The position numbers and the translations under genes were made by a program. A DNA stretch of 64,000 bases, taken from positions 9,482-73,481 of the forward strand of contig JAEWLQ010000028.1 in the NCBI GenBank assembly GCA_023457495.1. The letters run 5' to 3'. Below, in pieces: positions 50,977 to 59,261 of the stretch. Below the pieces are notes generated by a model that saw only the letters and a program-made list of their open reading frames with translations, was not told where the DNA came from and did not search any database. Numbering within the stretch: the stretch's first letter is position 1; each line of letters opens with the position of its first letter. Source of the stretch: Pseudomonadota bacterium. GTDB lineage: Bacteria; Pseudomonadota; Gammaproteobacteria; Steroidobacterales; Steroidobacteraceae.

Positions 50977-52686
50977 ATGAAACACCAGCCGACGCGCGGA
51001 TTGCGCGCCTTCGCGTTCCGGTTCGTTGCCGTCTTCGCGCTGCCGCTGATCGCGTTCGCGCAGTCCTCGAACATTCCGGCTCAGGGACCGGGCAAGGCGG
51101 CGATCGCCAGCGCCTATCCACTTGCGAGCGAGGCGGGTCACCAGGTCCTCGCCAAAGGCGGCAACGCATTCGATGCCGCGGTGGCCGTGGCCGCGGCGCT
51201 CGCGGTGGTCGAGCCTTCGAGCTCGGGACTCGGCGGCGGCGGCTTCTTCCTCGTGCGCCGCGCGAGCGACGGGGCCGAGATCATGATCGACCTGCGCGAG
51301 ATGGCGCCCGGCGCCGCGTCCCGCGACATGTACCTCGACAAGGACGGCAACGTGATTCCCGGCCTTTCGCGAGATTCCGCGCTCGCGGCCGGCATTCCGG
51401 GCGAGCCGGCCGGCATGGCGCATCTCTCGAAGAAATACGGGAAGCTGCCGCTCGCGACCAGCTTGCAGCCCGCGATCAAGCTGGCGCGCGACGGCTTTCC
51501 GCTGTACGAGCGGCTGCGCGGCGGCATGAGCTTCAAGAAGGACGCCTTCTTGAAGACGCCCGACGCGGCGCGCGTGTTCCTCGTGAAGGGCGAAGTGCCG
51601 CCGCTCGGGCACGTCATCCGTCAGAATGATCTTGCCGCGACGCTCGAGCTCTTCGCCGCGAAAGGCGCGGACGGCTTCTACAAGGGGCCGTTCGCGAAGA
51701 AGCTGGCGGCCGGCGTGCGCAAACTCGGCGGCAACTGGACCGAGGCCGACCTGGCTAACTACAAGGTCGTCGAGCGCGCGCCCATCGTCGGCCACTACCG
51801 CGGCGCGCGCATCGTGTCGGGCTCGCCGCCGGCTTCGGGCGGCATCGCGCTCGTCAATGCGCTCAACATCCTGGAAGGTTTCGACCTGTCGAAGGTCGAC
51901 AAGGTCACGCGCACGCACCTGGTGGTCGAGGCCATGCGCCGCGTGCATCGGGACCGCGCCGTGTACCTCGGCGACCCGGATTTCGTGCAGATCCCGGTGG
52001 CGCGGCTGATCGATCCAGACTACGCGGCCGGGCAGCGCGCATCCATCCGCATGGATCGCGCCATGCCGAGCGAGCTGTTGCCGGGCGTGGATGCGCCGCC
52101 CCCGGGTCCCTCCACGACGCATTTTTCGGTGATCGACAAGGACGGCAACATGGTTGCCGCGACCATCACGCTGAATTTCTTCTTCGGTTCCGGGCTCATG
52201 ATTCCGGGCACCGGCATCCTGCTCAACAACCAGATGGATGACTTCTCGTCCAAGCCCGGCGTGCCGAACGGATTCCAGCTCATCGGCGGCGATGCCAACG
52301 CGATCGCGCCGGGCAAGCGGCCACTGTCATCGTCGACGCCGACCTTCGTGGAAGGCCCGAACGGCTTGATGATCCTCGGGTCTCCCGGCGGCAGTTACAT
52401 CCCGGGCATGGTGCTGCTCGGCACGCTGGATTTCATGGATGGGAAGACTGCGCAGGAAGTCGTGGCCGCGCCCCGCTTCCATCACCAGTTCTCGCCCGAC
52501 GTGCTGCAGTTCGAGACGGCTGCGTTGACGCCCGAGGACCGCAAGGCGCTCGAAGCGCGCGGCCACAGGTTGCGCGAGGGCACGCGCCGCTGGGGCAACA
52601 TGCAGGTCGTCACCTGGGACTACAAAACGGGCAAGGTCGAAGCGGCTTCGGATCCGCGCGGCGCGGGAGTCGGGCTCGTTTACTGA
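50977..52686 (+). CDS. ggt: Gamma-glutamyltransferase
   Basis: 569 residues with a signal peptide (about 1-28, VFALPLIAFAQSS), so periplasmic. The autocatalytic nucleophile Thr is residue 380 at the start of TTHFSVIDKDGNMVAAT, which splits large and small subunits. Other family motifs are NAFDAAVAVAAALAVVEPSSSGLGGGGFFLV, IDLREMAPGAA and LMILGSPGGSYIPGMV. It degrades glutathione or transfers gamma-glutamyl groups. It starts 5 bp after coaD. The stop abuts the convergent glycosylase gene stop with no gap. Confidence 0.95.
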   Translation: MKHQPTRGLRAFAFRFVAVFALPLIAFAQSSNIPAQGPGKAAIASAYPLASEAGHQVLAKGGNAFDAAVAVAAALAVVEPSSSGLGGGGFFLVRRASDGAEIMIDLREMAPGAASRDMYLDKDGNVIPGLSRDSALAAGIPGEPAGMAHLSKKYGKLPLATSLQPAIKLARDGFPLYERLRGGMSFKKDAFLKTPDAARVFLVKGEVPPLGHVIRQNDLAATLELFAAKGADGFYKGPFAKKLAAGVRKLGGNWTEADLANYKVVERAPIVGHYRGARIVSGSPPASGGIALVNALNILEGFDLSKVDKVTRTHLVVEAMRRVHRDRAVYLGDPDFVQIPVARLIDPDYAAGQRASIRMDRAMPSELLPGVDAPPPGPSTTHFSVIDKDGNMVAATITLNFFFGSGLMIPGTGILLNNQMDDFSSKPGVPNGFQLIGGDANAIAPGKRPLSSSTPTFVEGPNGLMILGSPGGSYIPGMVLLGTLDFMDGKTAQEVVAAPRFHHQFSPDVLQFETAALTPEDRKALEARGHRLREGTRRWGNMQVVTWDYKTGKVEAASDPRGAGVGLVY

Positions 52687-53463
52687 TTACTTTTTCGCGC
52701 GCGCCTTTTTCTTCTTGGCCGGTTTCTTCGGCGCCGCCTTCACCGCCTTTTTCTTCTTCTCGAGCTTGATGCGCGTCCTGACGGGCGGCGCGGGTAGTTT
52801 GCCCGCGCGATGCAGATCGACCGCGCGCCACAGGTACCAGGCCGCCACGGAGCGCAGTGGCGCCCAGCGCGCGCCGTATTCGGCGAGCGCGCGCGGGGTG
52901 GGCATGCCGCGCAGTCCATACGCGAGCCGGAATCCATTGCGCACGCCGAAGTCGTCGATGGGCAGGATGTCGGGACGGCCGAGCCTGAACATCAGCAGCA
53001 TCTCGACGGTCCACCGGCCGATGCCGCGGACCTGCGTGAGGCGTTCGATGATCTCGTCGTTCGCGAGCGTGTGCAGGATTTCATAGGGCGGCACGGTGCC
53101 GGCGATGGTCTTCGCCGCGAGATCCTTGATGCTCGCGATCTTCGCGAACGACAGGCCCACCGCCCGCAGCTTTTCATCCGGCGTATTGAGCACGAGTTCC
53201 GCCTCGAGCAACGCGGCCGCCACGCCATCCCGGGCATACAGGCCGACGAAGCGCCCGAAAATGCTTTCGGCCGCCGTGCCGTTCAATTGCTGATGCGCGA
53301 TGGCGCGCGCCAGCGCGTGAAACGGCGTGTGCTCGGCGTTCGGTGTGTGCGTGAATTTGCCGGCCGCGCGGATCAGACCGGCAAGAACCGGGTCGACTTT
53401 CGCGAGCCGGCGTCTGAACGCGGCGAACTCGGCCGCGGTGCACATGGCAGTGGGTGTGGTCAC
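52687..53463 (-). CDS. AlkA-like DNA-3-methyladenine glycosylase II
   Basis: 258 residues of the HhH-GPD superfamily. The helix-hairpin-helix segment is RLTQVRGIGRWTVEMLLMFRLGRPDILPIDDFGVRNG, in which the catalytic Asp is in the IDD segment. The N-terminal helices (ARAIAHQQLNGTAAESIF) fit AlkA/Mag enzymes without the Ada-type N-domain. An unusual Lys/Ala/Pro-rich tail of about 28 residues (EKKKKAVKAAPKKPAKKKK...) may add DNA affinity. It removes alkylated purines. Transcribed with mutM upstream, 22 bp apart, as a base-excision-repair pair. Confidence 0.87.
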   Translation of the reverse strand: MTTPTAMCTAAEFAAFRRRLAKVDPVLAGLIRAAGKFTHTPNAEHTPFHALARAIAHQQLNGTAAESIFGRFVGLYARDGVAAALLEAELVLNTPDEKLRAVGLSFAKIASIKDLAAKTIAGTVPPYEILHTLANDEIIERLTQVRGIGRWTVEMLLMFRLGRPDILPIDDFGVRNGFRLAYGLRGMPTPRALAEYGARWAPLRSVAAWYLWRAVDLHRAGKLPAPPVRTRIKLEKKKKAVKAAPKKPAKKKKARAKK

Positions 53464-53485
53464 GCGGCCATTCTACGGAACGGAA

Positions 53486-54301
53486 CTACTTCTGGCAGTT
53501 CGCGCACCAGTAGGTTGACCGTTGGCCCTGCGTGAATTGCCTGACCGGGTTGCCGCAAACGCGGCAAGGCTCGCCCGCGCGTTCGTAGACGTACAGCTTC
53601 TGGCGGAAGTACCCGGGATTGCCGTCGGCGCCGACGTAGTCGCGCAGCGTGGTGCCACCGACCTTCACGGCCATGTTCAGCGTGGTCTTGATGGCGCGAA
53701 CCAGCTTCGCGCATTCGGCGCGGGTCAGCGAGCGCGCCCGGCGCCGCGGGCGGATGCGCGCGCGGAACAGCGCCTCGCTCGCGTAGATGTTGCCGACGCC
53801 GACCACCAGCTGGGCATTCATGATCAGCTGCTTGATCGCCACGTCCCTGCGCCGGGTCACCTTGAACAGATAGGCGCCATCGAACGCGTCTTCCAGCGGC
53901 TCGGGAGCGAGACGTCGCAGCAGGGGATGAGTGGCCGGATCCCCGGTCGCGAACAGCAGGCTGCCGAACCTGCGCGGATCGTTGAAGCGCAGTGTGTGTC
54001 CGGAATCGAGCTCGATGTCGACATGGTCATGCAGGACGCGTGGAGTCTCGCGGGGCAATACCCGCAGGCTGCCGGACATGCCCAGATGCAGGATCAGCGT
54101 CCCGGCGTCGGTTTCGAGCAACAGGTACTTGGCCCGGCGCCCGGCCCGCAGGATCGAGCTACCCGCCAGGCCTTCCAGGCGCGCCACGTCCACGGGCCAG
54201 CGCAGGCGCCGATCGTGCACGAGTAATCGCGCGATGCGATGTCCTACGACGTGGGGCTCGATGCCCCGGCGCGTGGTTTCGACTTCAGGTAGTTCGGGCA
54301 C
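53486..54301 (-). CDS. mutM: Formamidopyrimidine-DNA glycosylase
   Basis: 271 residues. It starts MPELPEVETTRRGI, with the catalytic Pro2-Glu3 after Met removal. Also present are Lys near 58 in GRRAKYLLL, the HLGMSGSLRV motif, QLIMNAQLVVGVGNIYASEALF, and the C-terminal zinc finger CRVCGNPVRQF... to CANCQK. It excises 8-oxoguanine and nicks the site. Its neighbours rpmG-rpmB and the AlkA-like gene on the same strand match the gammaproteobacterial rpmBG-mutM arrangement. Confidence 0.97.
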   Translation of the reverse strand: MPELPEVETTRRGIEPHVVGHRIARLLVHDRRLRWPVDVARLEGLAGSSILRAGRRAKYLLLETDAGTLILHLGMSGSLRVLPRETPRVLHDHVDIELDSGHTLRFNDPRRFGSLLFATGDPATHPLLRRLAPEPLEDAFDGAYLFKVTRRRDVAIKQLIMNAQLVVGVGNIYASEALFRARIRPRRRARSLTRAECAKLVRAIKTTLNMAVKVGGTTLRDYVGADGNPGYFRQKLYVYERAGEPCRVCGNPVRQFTQGQRSTYWCANCQK

Positions 54302-54393
54302 GTCGGTGAAGCTCTCGGCTCAACGCGGAATCTGAGCGAGTTGTCGCAATCAATTGCAACTTGCCACCCGCATGAGGCATCTATGCAAGCACG

Positions 54394-54544
54394 AACGATT
54401 GTGGGTGGCGGCGGGACCCTCCTGCAAGAGAACCACAGTGCGTTGCTCATTTATCCCTGAGCGAACACTTTCCGCCGCCACCCCAAGTTTTGACTGCTGT
54501 CAAAGCCGCGGACGCTTTGCCAGCCGCCAGGACCCACAATCGTT
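54394..54544. repeat. Long imperfect inverted repeat, possible structured RNA
   Basis: AACGATTGTGGGT + GGCGGC (54394-54412) pairs with GCCGCC + AGG + ACCCACAATCGTT (54523-54544). This gives a 19-bp stem with one 3-base bulge, closing about 110 bases. Inside are further stems, including TTTGAC/GTCAAA with a 4-base loop and GCTCA/TGAGC. The transcribed strand is not clear. Confidence 0.6.
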
Positions 54545-54593
54545 GCCATGACTTGTGGTGAGTTGAGTGTTGAAGAAGTTGAGAGTGAAGGAA

Positions 54594-54630
54594 AAGAAAA
54601 AGCCCGCCGAGAGGCGGGCTTTTTCTTTTT
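54594..54630. terminator. Bidirectional terminator after rpmBG
   Basis: AAAAAGCCCGCC-GAGA-GGCGGGCTTTTT gives a strong stem flanked by A-runs on one side and T-runs on the other, so it works on both strands. It ends the rpmB-rpmG transcript on the minus strand. Confidence 0.85.
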
Positions 54631-54657
54631 GCTTCTTGGATCGCGGAGCCGGAAGGC

Positions 54658-54813
54658 TTACTTGATCTTGGATTCCTTGTACGCCACGTGCTTGCGCACG
54701 ACCGGGTCGTACTTCTTCACTTCCATCTTGTCGGGGTGCAGGCGCTTGTTCTTCGTCGCGACGTAGAAATGGCCCGTACCGGCGGTGGACAGCAGTTTCA
54801 CTTTTTCACGCAT
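54658..54813 (-). CDS. rpmG: 50S ribosomal protein L33
   Basis: 51 residues, starting MREKVKLLSTAGTGHFYVATK and ending RKHVAYKESKIK, the standard gammaproteobacterial L33 length. The Cys zinc-binding pairs of some L33 forms are absent (C-minus type). It lies 3 bp after the rpmB stop and is co-transcribed with it. Confidence 0.97.
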   Translation of the reverse strand: MREKVKLLSTAGTGHFYVATKNKRLHPDKMEVKKYDPVVRKHVAYKESKIK

Positions 54814-54816
54814 GGC

Positions 54817-55053
54817 TCAGACCTTCTTGCCTTTGGCGCGCAGGTCGGCAAGCACGGCGTCGATGCCGTTCTTTTCGATGGTGCGCAGGCCGCGCGTCGA
54901 AACACGCAGGCTGACCCAGCGGCGCTCGGCTTCGATCCAGAAGCGCTGGGTGTGCAGGTTGGGCAGGAAGCGGCGACGCTTCTTGTTGTTGGCGTGGGAA
55001 ACACGGTTGCCGACGGCAACCCGCTTGCCCGTGACTTCACAGACGCGGCTCAT
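54817..55053 (-). CDS. rpmB: 50S ribosomal protein L28
   Basis: 78 residues from the ATG at 55053 (MSRVCEVTGKRVAVGNRVSHANNKKRRRFLPNL). An earlier in-frame ATG at 55065 is unlikely. It is the typical L28 with the basic NNKKRRRF loop and the LRVSTRGLRTIEKNGID C-terminal region. It is first in the rpmB-rpmG pair. Confidence 0.97.
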   Translation of the reverse strand: MSRVCEVTGKRVAVGNRVSHANNKKRRRFLPNLHTQRFWIEAERRWVSLRVSTRGLRTIEKNGIDAVLADLRAKGKKV

Positions 55054-55166
55054 AAAACACCACAAAAATCAGTAGGTTAACTGTCGAGCGACCGGTTGGA
55101 GGCCGTCGAAAGGGCCGCCTTTATACCAGCCGGGCGGGTGATGGGCAACCGCCGGCTGCGTGGCGC

Positions 55167-55197
55167 TTGACCTTGCCGCTGCGTCAACCTTCAGATT
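55167..55197 (+). promoter_or_regulatory. MerR-type promoter with 19-bp spacer
   Basis: TTGACC (55167-55172), 19 bases, CAGATT (55192-55197). The spacer side carries a dyad TTGAC-N11-GTCAA. The over-long spacer with a dyad is the hallmark of MerR-family operators, and it lies 28 bp before the MerR-type gene, so autoregulation is likely. Confidence 0.55.
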
Positions 55198-55224
55198 CCC
55201 TGGCCGGACGGGAAGGAGAAGCCT

Positions 55225-55980
55225 TTGGAGTGGTCGATTCGGGAACTGGCGCAGCTCGCGGGAACCACGAGCCGCGCGCTGCGGCACTACGACGAGATCG
55301 GACTGCTGCCGCCCTCCAGTATCGGCGCCAACGGCTACCGGTACTACGACCAAGGCTCTCTCATCCGGCTGCAACGCATCCTGTTGCTGCGCGAACTCGG
55401 GCTCGGATTGCCGCAGGTCGCCGAGGTCCTAAACCGCGACAAGAGCGAAAGGCTGGCGCTCGAGGCGCACCTTGCGTGGCTGCGGCAGGAGCAGGAGCGC
55501 CTGGCCAGGCAGATCCAGTCCGTGACATCCACGATCGACGCATTGAAAGGAGGTACGAAGCTCATGGCCGAAAAGATGTTCGACGGGTTCGATCACACCC
55601 GATACAAGGACGAAGTCGAAGAGCGTTGGGGAAAGGACGCGTACGCGAGGGCCGATGCAGGGTGGCGCGGCATGAGCGACACCGATAAATCGTCCTGGAA
55701 GCAGCGCACCGTGAAGCTCAACGCGGCATGGGCGGCCGCGGCGGACCGCGGAATCGCGCCCGACAGCGCAGAGGCGCAGGCGCTCGCGGCCGATCACGTC
55801 GAGTGGCTGGCGGCGACTCCAGGAACTCCTCAGGGGAATGTGAAGGGGTATGTCATCGGGCTCGGCGAGATGTACGTGGCCGATTCGCGCTTCGCCGCCA
55901 ACTACTCCACGGACGGCAGCAACAAGGGCGCGGAGCTCGTGCGCGATGCGCTGCGGATTTATGCGGAGGCGAACCTGTAG
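55225..55980 (+). CDS. MerR family regulator with TipAS ligand-binding domain
   Basis: 251 residues from a TTG start, chosen for its strong GGAAGGAGAA sequence. The N-terminal MerR domain is WSIRELAQLAGTTSRALRHYDEIGLLPP, then GYRYYDQGSLIRLQRILLLRELG, followed by a dimer coiled coil (to about 110). The C-terminal domain (about 118-251, FDHTRYKDEVEERWGKDAYARAD, YFAANYSTDG-like end) is TipAS/TipAL-type, which in actinomycetes binds thiopeptides and here an unknown ligand. No target gene is adjacent on the same strand. Confidence 0.85.
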   Translation: MEWSIRELAQLAGTTSRALRHYDEIGLLPPSSIGANGYRYYDQGSLIRLQRILLLRELGLGLPQVAEVLNRDKSERLALEAHLAWLRQEQERLARQIQSVTSTIDALKGGTKLMAEKMFDGFDHTRYKDEVEERWGKDAYARADAGWRGMSDTDKSSWKQRTVKLNAAWAAAADRGIAPDSAEAQALAADHVEWLAATPGTPQGNVKGYVIGLGEMYVADSRFAANYSTDGSNKGAELVRDALRIYAEANL

Positions 55981-55999
55981 CCGCCATTCGGCGCGACTC

Positions 56000-56707
56000 C
56001 TAGAGGAGCCCCCGTTCGGCGAACGAAAGGCAGGTGTTGTCCCCGACGATCAGGTGGTCGAGCACGCGGATGTCGACGAGCGCGAGTGCATCGCGCAACC
56101 GGCGGGTGATCAGTTCGTCCGCCTGGCTGGCCTCGGCTACTCCCGAAGGATGGTTGTGCGCGAAGATCAGCGCGGCCGCGTTGTACTGCAGCGCCTGGCG
56201 CACGATTTCGCGCGGATGGACGCTCGCGCCGTCGATGGTGCCGCGGAAGATCTCTTCGAAATGGATCAGCCGATGGCGGTTGTCGAGATGCAGGCAGCAG
56301 AACACCTCGTACGGGCGGTCGCGCAGTTGCGCCGTGAGGAACTGCCGCGTCGCCGCCGGCGCATTCATGGCCGGCCCGGCGCGCAGCGCCTCGCGGTAAT
56401 GCCGGCGGGCGAGCTCGAGCGCGGACATCAGCGTGGCGTAGCGCGCCGGTCCGAGGCCCCGCAGATCGAGCAATGTCGCGGCGTCGGCGCTCAGCAGGCG
56501 CCGCAGGCTGCCGCCGAAGTGCTGCAGGAGCTGCCGGGCGACGTCGATGGCGTTGGCGCCGCTGCATCCCGAACCGATCAGCACCGCGAGCAGTTCGGCG
56601 TCCGAGAGGGCCTGCGCACCCCGCTCCAGGAGCCGTTCGCGCGGCCGCTCGCCCCGCGGCCAGTGGTTGATGTTCGAGCCTTCCCTTGGCTCCGTGCGTT
56701 CGTCCAT
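56000..56707 (-). CDS. radC: RadC family JAMM-domain protein
   Basis: 235 residues. N-terminal helix-hairpin-helix segment (LSDAELLAVLIGSGCSGANAIDVARQLL, LLDLRGLGPARYATLM). The C-terminal JAMM domain has the metal motif HNHPSGVAEASQAD. The family was named for DNA repair, but its role is unsettled. It is divergent from coaBC, as in many gammaproteobacteria. Confidence 0.95.
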   Translation of the reverse strand: MDERTEPREGSNINHWPRGERPRERLLERGAQALSDAELLAVLIGSGCSGANAIDVARQLLQHFGGSLRRLLSADAATLLDLRGLGPARYATLMSALELARRHYREALRAGPAMNAPAATRQFLTAQLRDRPYEVFCCLHLDNRHRLIHFEEIFRGTIDGASVHPREIVRQALQYNAAALIFAHNHPSGVAEASQADELITRRLRDALALVDIRVLDHLIVGDNTCLSFAERGLL

Positions 56708-56854
56708 GGCGCCATCATGCGCAGGTCCGCCATGGGCGGAACAGGCTGAAATCCCGTGAAAACAACGAATAACGCACCTGTATAACCTGCGGCGATAGGG
56801 TCAAAACCTTTGCGACTGGCGGGGTCCCCCGCCCGGTGCCGATAATGCCGGGCT

Positions 56855-58075
56855 ATGCAAGGCAAGCGCGTTTTACTCGGCGTGACCGGCGGAATCGCCG
56901 CGTACAAGAGCCCGGACCTGGTTCGCCGTCTGCGCGAGCAGGGCGCCGAGGTCCAGGTCGTCATGACCGCGGGCGCCCAGGAATTCGTCACCCCGATGAC
57001 TTTCCAGGCGGTTTCCGGCCGTGAAGTGCGCAGCGACCTGTGGGACCCCGAGGCCGAGAAGGCGATGTCGCACATCGAGCTCGCGCGCTGGGCCGACCTC
57101 GTCATCATCGCGCCCGCCACCGCGGACTTCATCGCTCGCCTAGCTACCGGCCAGGCCGATGATCTCCTGACTACCCTGTGCCTGGCGACCGACCGTCCCA
57201 TCGCGCTCGCGCCCGCCATGAATCGGGTCATGTGGTCGAACGCCGCGACGCAGGCGAATGTCGCCACGCTCGAGGCGCGCGGCATCCACGTGTGGGGTCC
57301 CGGCGAAGGCGACCAGGCCTGCGGCGAGACCGGCGCCGGCCGGATGCTCGAGCCCACGCAGCTCGCCGCGTTCGCCGTGAACATCATCGCGCCCACGGGG
57401 CCGCTCGCGGGCAAGCGCCTGCTGCTGACCGCGGGTCCGACCCGCGAGCGCATCGATCCGGTGAGGTTCATCAGCAATCGCAGCTCGGGAAAGATGGGCT
57501 TCGCGATCGCCGCCGCGGCGCGCGAGGCTGGCGCGGACGTGACCATCGTCAGCGGCCCGGTGAATCTCGCGACGCCGCCCGGCGTGAAGCGCATCGATGT
57601 GGAGAGCGCCGCCGACATGCTCGCCGCCGTGATGAAGAACATCGACGGCGTGGACATCTTCGTCGCGACCGCCGCGGTCGCGGATTACCGGCCGGCGTCC
57701 CCGGTCGAGTGCAAGATCAAGAAAACGAACGAGTCGATGGATCTCAAGATGGAGCGCACCGTCGACATTCTCGCGACCGTCGCCGCGCGCGCGCCGCATC
57801 CCTTCGTCGTCGGCTTCGCCGCCGAGACGGATTCCGTGGAACAATACGCGCGCCAGAAACTCCTCAAGAAGAATCTCGACATGATCGCCGCCAACGAAGT
57901 CGGACACGACAAGGTGTTCGAGAAGGACGACAACGCATTGCTCGTGTTGTGGCGTGACGGCCGGCGCGAGCTTCCGCACGCACCCAAGGTGACCCTGGCG
58001 CGTGATCTCATCGCGCTGATCGCCGAACGCTTCGCCGAACGCGGCCGCCCGCGCATCGCGAGCGTGTCGGCATGA
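56855..58075 (+). CDS. coaBC: Bifunctional phosphopantothenoylcysteine decarboxylase/synthetase
   Basis: 406 residues. The CoaC part (1-185) has GVTGGIAAYKSPDLVRRL, active-site His in MSHIELARWAD, and ALAPAMNRVMW. The CoaB part (about 190-400) has LLLTAGPTRERIDPVRFISNRSSGKMG and AAVADYRP. The two CoA steps give 4'-phosphopantetheine. The stop overlaps dut (ATGA). Confidence 0.96.
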   Translation: MQGKRVLLGVTGGIAAYKSPDLVRRLREQGAEVQVVMTAGAQEFVTPMTFQAVSGREVRSDLWDPEAEKAMSHIELARWADLVIIAPATADFIARLATGQADDLLTTLCLATDRPIALAPAMNRVMWSNAATQANVATLEARGIHVWGPGEGDQACGETGAGRMLEPTQLAAFAVNIIAPTGPLAGKRLLLTAGPTRERIDPVRFISNRSSGKMGFAIAAAAREAGADVTIVSGPVNLATPPGVKRIDVESAADMLAAVMKNIDGVDIFVATAAVADYRPASPVECKIKKTNESMDLKMERTVDILATVAARAPHPFVVGFAAETDSVEQYARQKLLKKNLDMIAANEVGHDKVFEKDDNALLVLWRDGRRELPHAPKVTLARDLIALIAERFAERGRPRIASVSA

Positions 58076-58569
58076 ATGCCCTCGTATCGCCCGTGAGTGG
58101 GTCCATGAGCGCTCAGCGCCCGATCAAGGTGCGCATCCTCGATCCGCGGATCGGCACGGAATTTCCGCTGCCGGCGTACGCCACCGGCGGCTCCGCGGGA
58201 CTCGATCTGCGCGCCTGCATCGACGCACCGCTCACGCTCGCCGCCGGCAAGGCGGAACTCATTCCCACGGGTCTCGCGATCCACCTCGACGATCCCGGCC
58301 TCGCGGCGGTGATCCTGCCGCGCTCCGGACTCGGTCACAAACACGGCGTGGTGCTCGGCAATCTCGTCGGGTTGATCGACTCCGACTACCAGGGACAGCT
58401 CATGGTGTCCTGCTGGAACCGCGGCACGGCGGATTTCGTCGTGCAGCCGGGCGAGCGCATCGCCCAGATGGTGGTGGTTCCGGTGGTGCAGGTGCGCCTG
58501 GAAGTCGTGGACGACTTCGCGGCCAGTGCGCGCGGCGCCGGCGGCTTCGGCCACACCGGCACCCGCTAA
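58072..58569 (+). CDS. dut: dUTP diphosphatase
   Basis: 165 residues from the ATG overlapping coaBC. An inner ATG at 58105 (MSAQRPIKVRILDPRIG) gives the more usual 154 residues. Five trimer motifs are visible: GSAGLDLRAC (1), PRSGLGHKHGV (2), NLVGLIDSDYQGQLMVSCWN (3), FVVQPGERIAQMVVVPV (4), and a C-terminal arm RGAGGFGHTGTR (5). It removes dUTP and makes dUMP. Pairing with coaBC is conserved across gammaproteobacteria. Confidence 0.97.
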   Translation: MNALVSPVSGSMSAQRPIKVRILDPRIGTEFPLPAYATGGSAGLDLRACIDAPLTLAAGKAELIPTGLAIHLDDPGLAAVILPRSGLGHKHGVVLGNLVGLIDSDYQGQLMVSCWNRGTADFVVQPGERIAQMVVVPVVQVRLEVVDDFAASARGAGGFGHTGTR

Positions 58570-59256
58570 CTACTGCTTCTTGATCCCGGTCGCCTCGGAG
58601 ACGCGGGCGGCGGCCGACATGCGCAGTTCCTTGAACCGCGCGATGTCCTCATCGAACTGCTGCGTGACGTTCTGCATCTCCGCGCGGCGGGCGGACAGGG
58701 CGGCGTTCTGCGTGCGCAGCTCGGACATCGCCCGGACCAGCTCCTCGGCAAGATCGTCGGGCATCCGGCGCGCGCCGGGCTTGGTGTTGTAGGGCGCGAA
58801 CATCTGCGCGCGCTCCTTGAGTCCGCTCACGCGCGTGGTCAGGCTGCCGATGTAGGCTTCCGACGCGGACACCTGGGCGCTGATCTGCGCGAGTCGCGTG
58901 TCGCGCACGTCTTCGATCTCCTTGACCGACGGGTAGGTAGAGATCAGGAACATGTCGTGTTGCTTGCGGCGCGACTCTTCCTTCTGCTTCGTGGCGAAGG
59001 CCGCGGACTCGGCGGCTGACATCTCCGCCTGCTTCTTCTGCACCTCGATGCCGTGCGAGTTCAACACGCGTTGTTCGCGATGCGAGTACTCGGCGGGCAC
59101 GCTGTCGCCGTAGTGAGTGACACCCTTTTCGTCCACCCACTTGTAAGTGGATTTCTCACCGCCTGCCTTTGCCGGTTTCGCACGCTCCGCGAACGCACTG
59201 TTCGCCAGAATCAGACCGGGAAGCACGGCGGCCAAAAAAAGCATGGCTTTGCGCAT
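58570..59256 (-). CDS. DUF4124 domain exported protein with coiled coil
   Basis: 228 residues. Signal peptide 1-23 (FLAAVLPGLILANSAFAE). Residues about 35-80 match DUF4124 (TYKWVDEKGVTHYGDSVPAEYSHREQRVLN). The rest is charged and helical (KKQAEMSAAESAAFATKQKEESRRKQ, and a later coiled coil AELVRAMSELRTQNAALSARRAEMQ). DUF4124 proteins are periplasmic and of unknown function. The stop abuts dut with no gap. pyrE is 5 bp upstream on the same strand. Confidence 0.85.
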   Translation of the reverse strand: MRKAMLFLAAVLPGLILANSAFAERAKPAKAGGEKSTYKWVDEKGVTHYGDSVPAEYSHREQRVLNSHGIEVQKKQAEMSAAESAAFATKQKEESRRKQHDMFLISTYPSVKEIEDVRDTRLAQISAQVSASEAYIGSLTTRVSGLKERAQMFAPYNTKPGARRMPDDLAEELVRAMSELRTQNAALSARRAEMQNVTQQFDEDIARFKELRMSAAARVSEATGIKKQ

Positions 59257-59261
59257 ACGAT

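Larger units (their letters stand above)
54302..54657. other. 356-base gene-free stretch with a long inverted repeat and a bidirectional terminator
   Basis: Between mutM and rpmG. It contains the 151-bp inverted repeat and the rpmBG terminator listed separately. Short ORFs here (such as a 32-codon minus-strand frame starting at the repeat) have no ribosome-binding site or composition support, and I do not call them. Confidence 0.5.

Noticed and set aside
54394..54544. Integron attC site
   Set aside because: The ends do not fit the RYYYAAC and GTTRRRY core sequences, and there is no integrase or cassette array.
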